From Tannerella sp. (lineage in GTDB: Bacteria; Bacteroidota; Bacteroidia; Bacteroidales; Tannerellaceae): a stretch of 16,389 bases of DNA. Of this stretch, positions 12,476 to 16,389 are shown piece by piece (the stretch's first letter is position 1; every line of letters starts with the position of its first letter). Location of the stretch: the NCBI GenBank assembly GCA_031288935.1, contig JAITQL010000173.1, positions 1 through 16,389 of the forward strand, written 5' to 3'. The position numbers were made by a program, and so were the translations under genes. The notes under the pieces are model-generated. The model saw nothing but the letters and a program-made list of their open reading frames with translations, had not been told where the DNA came from and made no database searches.

Positions 12476-12483
12476 TACCTTTG
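12476..12483 (+). promoter_or_regulatory. -7 box of the rhamnose operon promoter
   Basis: TACCTTTG matches TAnnTTTG, 31 bp before the rhaK ATG. No TTTG is present 19 bp upstream, as expected of a promoter needing an activator such as the divergent AraC-type protein. TTGTCAT occurs at 12439-12445 and 12510-12516 but is too short to call an operator. Confidence 0.6.
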
Positions 12484-12514
12484 CCACGGTTAAATTATTT
12501 ATTGCCATGTTGTC

Positions 12515-13942
12515 ATGAAGAAATATTATTTTTTAGCATTTGATCTGGGCGCGACAAGCGGCCGGTCGATTCTCGGAACGTTTGACGGTGTCAATTTTGA
12601 AATGAAAGAGCTGACCCGTTTCCCCAATGCCATCTTGGAATTGCATGGCAAATATTATTGGAATGTGTTCGGGCTGTACGAGTCGTTGAAAGAAGGGTTA
12701 AAGGTTTGCGCAAAGCAGGGGATTGAATTGACCTCAATCGGGATAGACACCTGGGGCGTGGATTTTGGCTATATTGGCAAGGACGGTACGGTACTGGGTA
12801 TGCCGCGTGCCTATCGCGACCCGTATACGGACGGTGCGCCGGAAGAGTTTTTCCAAATTGTACCGCGCGAACGGGTATACGGTCTGACGGGTATCCAGGT
12901 GATGAATTTCAACAGTCTGTATCAGCTTTTCAGGGCGAAGAAAACAGGTTTCGCGCCTTTGGCTGCGGCTGATAAAATTCTCTTTATGCCGGATTTGCTG
13001 TCCTATCTGCTGACCGGGAAACAGGTTTGCGAATATACGGAAGCGTCGACTTCGCAACTGTTGAATCCCGCGACGCGCCAGTTCGAAACCTCTCTGCTGG
13101 AAGCGGCCGGACTGCCGGCTTCGCTGGTATATCCGCCGGTGGATCCGGGTACGGTAGCAGGTACGCTGACCGACGCCCTGGCGGAAGAAACAGGTCTCGG
13201 AAAAGTCCCTGTCGTCACCGTAGCCGGACACGACACCGCCTCGGCTATTATTTCCGTACCGGCTGAAAACAGGCATTTCGCCTACTTGAGCAGCGGCACG
13301 TGGAGCTTGATGGGGGTCGAAACGGAAACGCCCATCCTGACACGGGAATCGTTTGAGAAGAATTTCACGAACGAAGGCGGTATTGAAGGGACGACCCGTT
13401 TTCTGAAAAACATTACCGGCATGTGGCTGCTGGAGCAGTGCCGGAAAGAGTGGGAAAAAGCCGGACGCAGCTATTCGTATCCCGAAATAGTGAAGATGGC
13501 CGAACAAGCCGGAAAGAGCCGGTCGATCGTCAATCCGGACGACCCGCGTCTGGCGAATCCGGTCAGCATGAGTAAGGCAATCGCCACGATTTGCGAAGAA
13601 AACAACCAGCCGGTTCCGGACACGGATGCCGCTTATATCCGTTGCATTTTCGACAGTCTGGCCAATCGCTACAAAGAAGTCCTGGGAATGTTGTCATCCA
13701 TGATTCCGTTCCCCGTCGAGAAACTGCACGTGATTGGCGGCGGCTCGCAAAATGCGCTGCTGAACCAATTCACGGCCAATGCCATCGGTTTGCCGGTCGT
13801 AGCCGGCCCGTCCGAAGCAACGGCTATCGGTAATTGTCTGATGCAGGCCAAAGCCGCCGGACTGGTGGCCGACCGCTGGGAAATCCGCAAAATCGTGGCC
13901 AAGTCGTTTCCCTTGCAGACGTTTCTTCCGCAACAGGGATAA
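12515..13942 (+). CDS. rhaB: L-rhamnulose kinase
   Basis: This FGGY-family kinase phosphorylates L-rhamnulose to L-rhamnulose-1-phosphate with ATP in the cytoplasm, the second intracellular step of rhamnose breakdown (called RhaK in Bacteroides). The 475-residue product is full length. It shows the N-terminal ATPase loop AFDLGATSGRS (8-18), substrate-region GIDTWGVDFGYIG (76-88), GHDTAS with the likely catalytic base Asp240, SSGTWSLMGVE (259-269) and the adenosine motif IGGGSQNALLNQFTAN (407-422) followed by PSEATAIGN. The ATG at 12515 is the only early start and fits the promoter. It heads the operon; the gap to rhaI is 52 bp. Confidence 0.95.
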   Translation: MKKYYFLAFDLGATSGRSILGTFDGVNFEMKELTRFPNAILELHGKYYWNVFGLYESLKEGLKVCAKQGIELTSIGIDTWGVDFGYIGKDGTVLGMPRAYRDPYTDGAPEEFFQIVPRERVYGLTGIQVMNFNSLYQLFRAKKTGFAPLAAADKILFMPDLLSYLLTGKQVCEYTEASTSQLLNPATRQFETSLLEAAGLPASLVYPPVDPGTVAGTLTDALAEETGLGKVPVVTVAGHDTASAIISVPAENRHFAYLSSGTWSLMGVETETPILTRESFEKNFTNEGGIEGTTRFLKNITGMWLLEQCRKEWEKAGRSYSYPEIVKMAEQAGKSRSIVNPDDPRLANPVSMSKAIATICEENNQPVPDTDAAYIRCIFDSLANRYKEVLGMLSSMIPFPVEKLHVIGGGSQNALLNQFTANAIGLPVVAGPSEATAIGNCLMQAKAAGLVADRWEIRKIVAKSFPLQTFLPQQG

Positions 13943-13994
13943 AACAGAAACAGTATATCACATAGTATTAACAGTAAATAAAAACAGATTGATT

Positions 13995-15251
13995 ATGAAA
14001 GAAAGTTTGGTTAAACAAGCGTATGACATCGCAGCGGAACGTTATGCTGCGTTAGGCGTGGATACGGGAAAAGCCCTGAACACGTTGGGAAAGATTTCTT
14101 TGTCGCTGCACTGCTGGCAGGCCGACGACGTCAGTGGTTTTGAAAACCAGGGCGGCGACCTGACAGGAGGGATACAGGTAACCGGAAATTATCCCGGTAA
14201 AGCCCGTACGATCGAAGAATTGCGTGCCGATCTGGTGAAAGCCAAATCATTTATTGCCGGTAATCACCGAATCAGCTTGCATGAGATTTATGGTGACTTT
14301 CAGGGAAAAGCAGTGGATCGCGACGAAGTGGAACCGGTTCACTTCCAAAGCTGGATGGAATGGGCGAAAGCGAACGGCCTGAAGCTGGATTTCAACTCCA
14401 CGTCGTTCTCGCACCCAAAAAGCGGTAATCTGACACTGGCGAATCCGGACAAGGGGATTCGCGACTTCTGGATCGAGCATACGAAACGCTGCCGTGCAGT
14501 CAGTGAAGCGATGGGACAGTTCCAGGGCGATCCCTGCATCATGAACCTTTGGGTACACGACGGCAGCAAGGAAGTACCGGCCAACCGGCTGAAGTATCGC
14601 CGCATCCTCGAACAGTCGCTGGACGAGGTTTTCGCAACCGGATACCGGAACATGAAGGACTGTATCGAAGCCAAGCTGTTCGGTATCGGTCTGGAGAGCT
14701 ATACCGTCGGTTCGTATGATTTCTATCTGGGTTACGGCGCGAAAAAAGGGAAGATCGTTACCCTGGATACCGGCCATTTCCATCTGACGGAGAGTATTGC
14801 CGACAAGATTTCGTCGATGCTGCTCTTTACGCCCGAAATCATGCTGCACGTCAGCCGGCCGATTCGCTGGGACAGCGACCACGTCGTCATCCTGAATGAC
14901 GACCTGCAGGATCTGGCGCGCGAGATTATCCGTTGCAACGCACTCGACCGCGTACACATCGGACTGGATTACTTCGACGCCACCATCAACCGGATCGGCG
15001 CTTACGTGATCGGCAGCCGCTCTACGCAGAAGGCGATTTTGATGGCCTTGCTGGAACCGTCGACGACGTTGCAGGCCTACGAAGACAACGAGCAGCTGTT
15101 TGAACGCCTCGCCTTGCAGGAAGAATTGAAGAGCCTGCCCTGGAACGCGGTGTGGGACATGTTCTGTTTGCAAAACAGCGTGCCGGTGGGCGAAGATTAC
15201 ATCGCCGAGATACAGGCCTACGAAAGGGACGTTACATCGAAAAGGGGTTAA
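13995..15251 (+). CDS. rhaA: L-rhamnose isomerase
   Basis: The enzyme interconverts L-rhamnose and L-rhamnulose using divalent metal ions and is the first cytoplasmic step of the pathway (RhaI in Bacteroides). The 418-residue product matches the usual length of about 420. Characteristic blocks are SLHCWQADDVSGFE (37-50), GGIQVTGNYPGKAR (58-71), the metal-ligand region GIGLESYTVGS with Glu234, TLDTGHFH (257-264, Asp258) and HVSRPIRWDSDHVV (285-298, with His285, Asp293 and Asp295). A TTG at 13989 is in frame, but ATG 13995 (MKESLVKQAYDIA) is the normal start. The long frame at 15152-16159 overlapping its end is a shadow. Second gene of the operon, 9 bp before rhaT. Confidence 0.96.
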   Translation: MKESLVKQAYDIAAERYAALGVDTGKALNTLGKISLSLHCWQADDVSGFENQGGDLTGGIQVTGNYPGKARTIEELRADLVKAKSFIAGNHRISLHEIYGDFQGKAVDRDEVEPVHFQSWMEWAKANGLKLDFNSTSFSHPKSGNLTLANPDKGIRDFWIEHTKRCRAVSEAMGQFQGDPCIMNLWVHDGSKEVPANRLKYRRILEQSLDEVFATGYRNMKDCIEAKLFGIGLESYTVGSYDFYLGYGAKKGKIVTLDTGHFHLTESIADKISSMLLFTPEIMLHVSRPIRWDSDHVVILNDDLQDLAREIIRCNALDRVHIGLDYFDATINRIGAYVIGSRSTQKAILMALLEPSTTLQAYEDNEQLFERLALQEELKSLPWNAVWDMFCLQNSVPVGEDYIAEIQAYERDVTSKRG

Positions 15252-15260
15252 CAGACGCTC

Positions 15261-16280
15261 ATGAACACGTTAATCGGATTGGTAATCATCGCGATCGGGA
15301 GTTTCGGACAGTCCAGTTCCTACGTCCCGATCAACAAGGTAAAGGAATGGTCGTGGGAAAGTTTCTGGCTGACGCAGGGTCTCTTTGCGTGGCTGATTTT
15401 TCCCTTGCTGGGCGCTTTGCTGGCCGTGCCCGAAGGAAGCAGTCTGGCGCAGGTGCTTGCAGTCGATCCCCCGGCTGCGCTGAAAGCGCTGGGCTTTGGC
15501 GTGCTGTGGGGCATCGGCGGACTGACGTTCGGACTGAGCATGCGCTATCTGGGCGTCGCCCTGGGACAGTCGATCGCGCTGGGCACCTGCTCGGCCTTCG
15601 GAACCGTTATTCCGGCCATCATGAAAGGGACGGATCTGTTTCACGGCAGCGGACTTATCCTCCTGGCCGGCGTTTGCATTACGCTGGCGGGCATTTCCGT
15701 CATCGGGTATGCCGGCAGTCTGCGCGCACGGAACATGACGGAAGAAGAGAAGAAAGCCGCCGTAAAGGATTTTGCCCTGACCAAAGGCATGCTGGTCGCA
15801 TTGCTGGCGGGCGTGATGAGCGCCTGTTTCGCACTGGGACTGGAAGCCGGCGAGCCGCTGGTTGTTTCCGGAGGCAGCGAACTGTTCAAGACCTTGCCGG
15901 CCACACTGATGGTGACTTGCGGGGGATTCCTTACGAATGCCATTTACTGCCTGTATCAAAACGGGAAAAACAGAACCTTCGGCGATTACGGCAAGACGTC
16001 GCTGCTGCCGAACAACCTTGCCTTTTGCGCACTGGCCGGGCTGCTGTGGTACTGCCAGTTTTTCGGACTGGGTATGGGAAAGAGTTTCCTGGAGCCGGGA
16101 AGCGTCATGATGGCGTTTTCGTGGTGCATCCTGATGGCGCTGAATGTGACCTTCAGTAACGTATGGGGGATCGTGCTCAAGGAGTGGAAAGGCGTTTCCC
16201 GGACAACCATCCTCGTGCTGGTGGCCGGACTGGTCGTATTAATCTTTTCGCTGATCTTCCCGAATCTGTTCAAGAATTAG
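15261..16280 (+). CDS. rhaT: L-rhamnose/H+ symporter
   Basis: The 339-residue, strongly hydrophobic inner-membrane protein has about ten membrane segments and belongs to the RhaT family of the drug/metabolite transporter superfamily. It imports L-rhamnose with protons. Recognisable stretches are SFGQSSSYVPINKVKEWSWE (14-33), GIGGLTFGLSMRYLGVALGQ and FSNVWGIVLKEWKGVSR near the end. The charged loop NMTEEEKKAAVKDF at mid-protein separates the two halves, and the length is close to E. coli RhaT (344). It corresponds in position to RhaP of B. thetaiotaomicron. It is the last gene before a strong terminator. Confidence 0.95.
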   Translation: MNTLIGLVIIAIGSFGQSSSYVPINKVKEWSWESFWLTQGLFAWLIFPLLGALLAVPEGSSLAQVLAVDPPAALKALGFGVLWGIGGLTFGLSMRYLGVALGQSIALGTCSAFGTVIPAIMKGTDLFHGSGLILLAGVCITLAGISVIGYAGSLRARNMTEEEKKAAVKDFALTKGMLVALLAGVMSACFALGLEAGEPLVVSGGSELFKTLPATLMVTCGGFLTNAIYCLYQNGKNRTFGDYGKTSLLPNNLAFCALAGLLWYCQFFGLGMGKSFLEPGSVMMAFSWCILMALNVTFSNVWGIVLKEWKGVSRTTILVLVAGLVVLIFSLIFPNLFKN

Positions 16281-16304
16281 TTTTTCATGTCTATAAATGT
16301 TTGG

Positions 16305-16344
16305 AGAGCGCCCCGATGTGATTTCGAAGGCGCTCTTTTTTTTT
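16305..16344 (+). terminator. Strong intrinsic terminator after rhaT
   Basis: AGAGCGCC (16305-16312) pairs perfectly with GGCGCTCT (16329-16336) across a 16-nt loop and is followed by an uninterrupted T-run to 16344. It lies 25 bp beyond the rhaT stop. Confidence 0.9.
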
Positions 16345-16346
16345 GT

Positions 16347-16380
16347 GATTCAAAGATTCAAAATTCAAAGATTCAAAAAT
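16347..16380. repeat. GATTCAAA-type short tandem repeats
   Basis: Four tandem copies of a GATTCAAA/ATTCAAAA word follow the rhamnose-operon terminator and reach almost to the window edge. They belong to the same word family as 8321-8396. Confidence 0.7.
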
Positions 16381-16389
16381 TGAGTCCAC

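Noticed and set aside
12420..12514. RhaR operator in the divergent rhaR-rhaK region
   Set aside because: Only short candidate repeats (TTGTCAT twice, AT-rich palindromes) are visible, too weak to call a site.
15152..16159. 335-aa plus-strand open frame overlapping rhaA and rhaT
   Set aside because: Out-of-frame shadow of rhaT, Arg/Gly-rich with no domain; rhaT itself is unmistakable.
1..16389. tRNA, rRNA or insertion-sequence genes
   Set aside because: No tRNA-like or rRNA sequence and no transposase or integrase frame was recognised.

Overview
The window looks like chromosome from a member of the Bacteroidota, most likely the order Bacteroidales, with a fairly GC-rich composition. Three things support this. 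Several starts are preceded by the Bacteroidota sigma-factor -7 element TAnnTTTG instead of a Shine-Dalgarno sequence. The gene families are typical (eukaryote-like GlgB, PIF1-type helicase with an HTH tail, IorA without a ferredoxin tail, bactofilin). The rhamnose locus matches the RhaR / RhaK-RhaI-RhaP layout known from Bacteroides thetaiotaomicron. Genus and species cannot be fixed from the sequence alone.

Layout. 1-81: last codons of a membrane permease, probably GntP family. 93-125: intrinsic terminator serving glgB. 196-2226 (-): glycogen branching enzyme. 2227-2538: intergenic, with an inverted repeat and TTTGAATC repeats leading into the helicase promoter. 2539-4776 (+): PIF1-like helicase. 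4983-5582 (+): nitroreductase. 5575-8278 (-): compact operon iorA-iorB-tlpA-like thioredoxin, both junctions being 4-bp ATGA overlaps. 8311-9020: 710 bp without a credible gene, holding TTCAA repeats, two small hairpins and a nine-unit, 42-bp-period array with a near-perfect 20-bp palindrome in most units. 9021-9917 (-): HSL-type alpha/beta hydrolase. 9918-10261: promoters, otherwise featureless. 10262-10453 (+): orphan HicB-like antitoxin, followed by an apparent repeat element instead of hicA. 10639-11001 (-): folB; 11092-11502 (+): bactofilin, divergent from folB. 11529-12413 (-): AraC-type regulator, divergent from the rhamnose operon rhaK-rhaI-rhaT (12515-16280, +), which ends at a strong terminator (16305-16344).

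How the genes work together. The rhamnose cluster takes up L-rhamnose (RhaT), isomerises it to L-rhamnulose (RhaI) and phosphorylates it (RhaK), under a divergently encoded regulator. The aldolase and lactaldehyde reductase that share the B. thetaiotaomicron operon are not before the terminator here. IorAB oxidises arylpyruvates with ferredoxin as acceptor. GlgB, FolB, the bactofilin and the helicase are ordinary housekeeping genes.

The least explained part is the palindromic 42-bp array upstream of iorA. It is in phase with the DNA helix (four turns at 10.5 bp per turn), contains one 41-bp unit that breaks any common reading frame, and looks non-coding. A second theme is short TTTGAATC repeats in intergenic DNA, which at two promoters supply a -33 TTTG exactly 19 bp from the -7 box.
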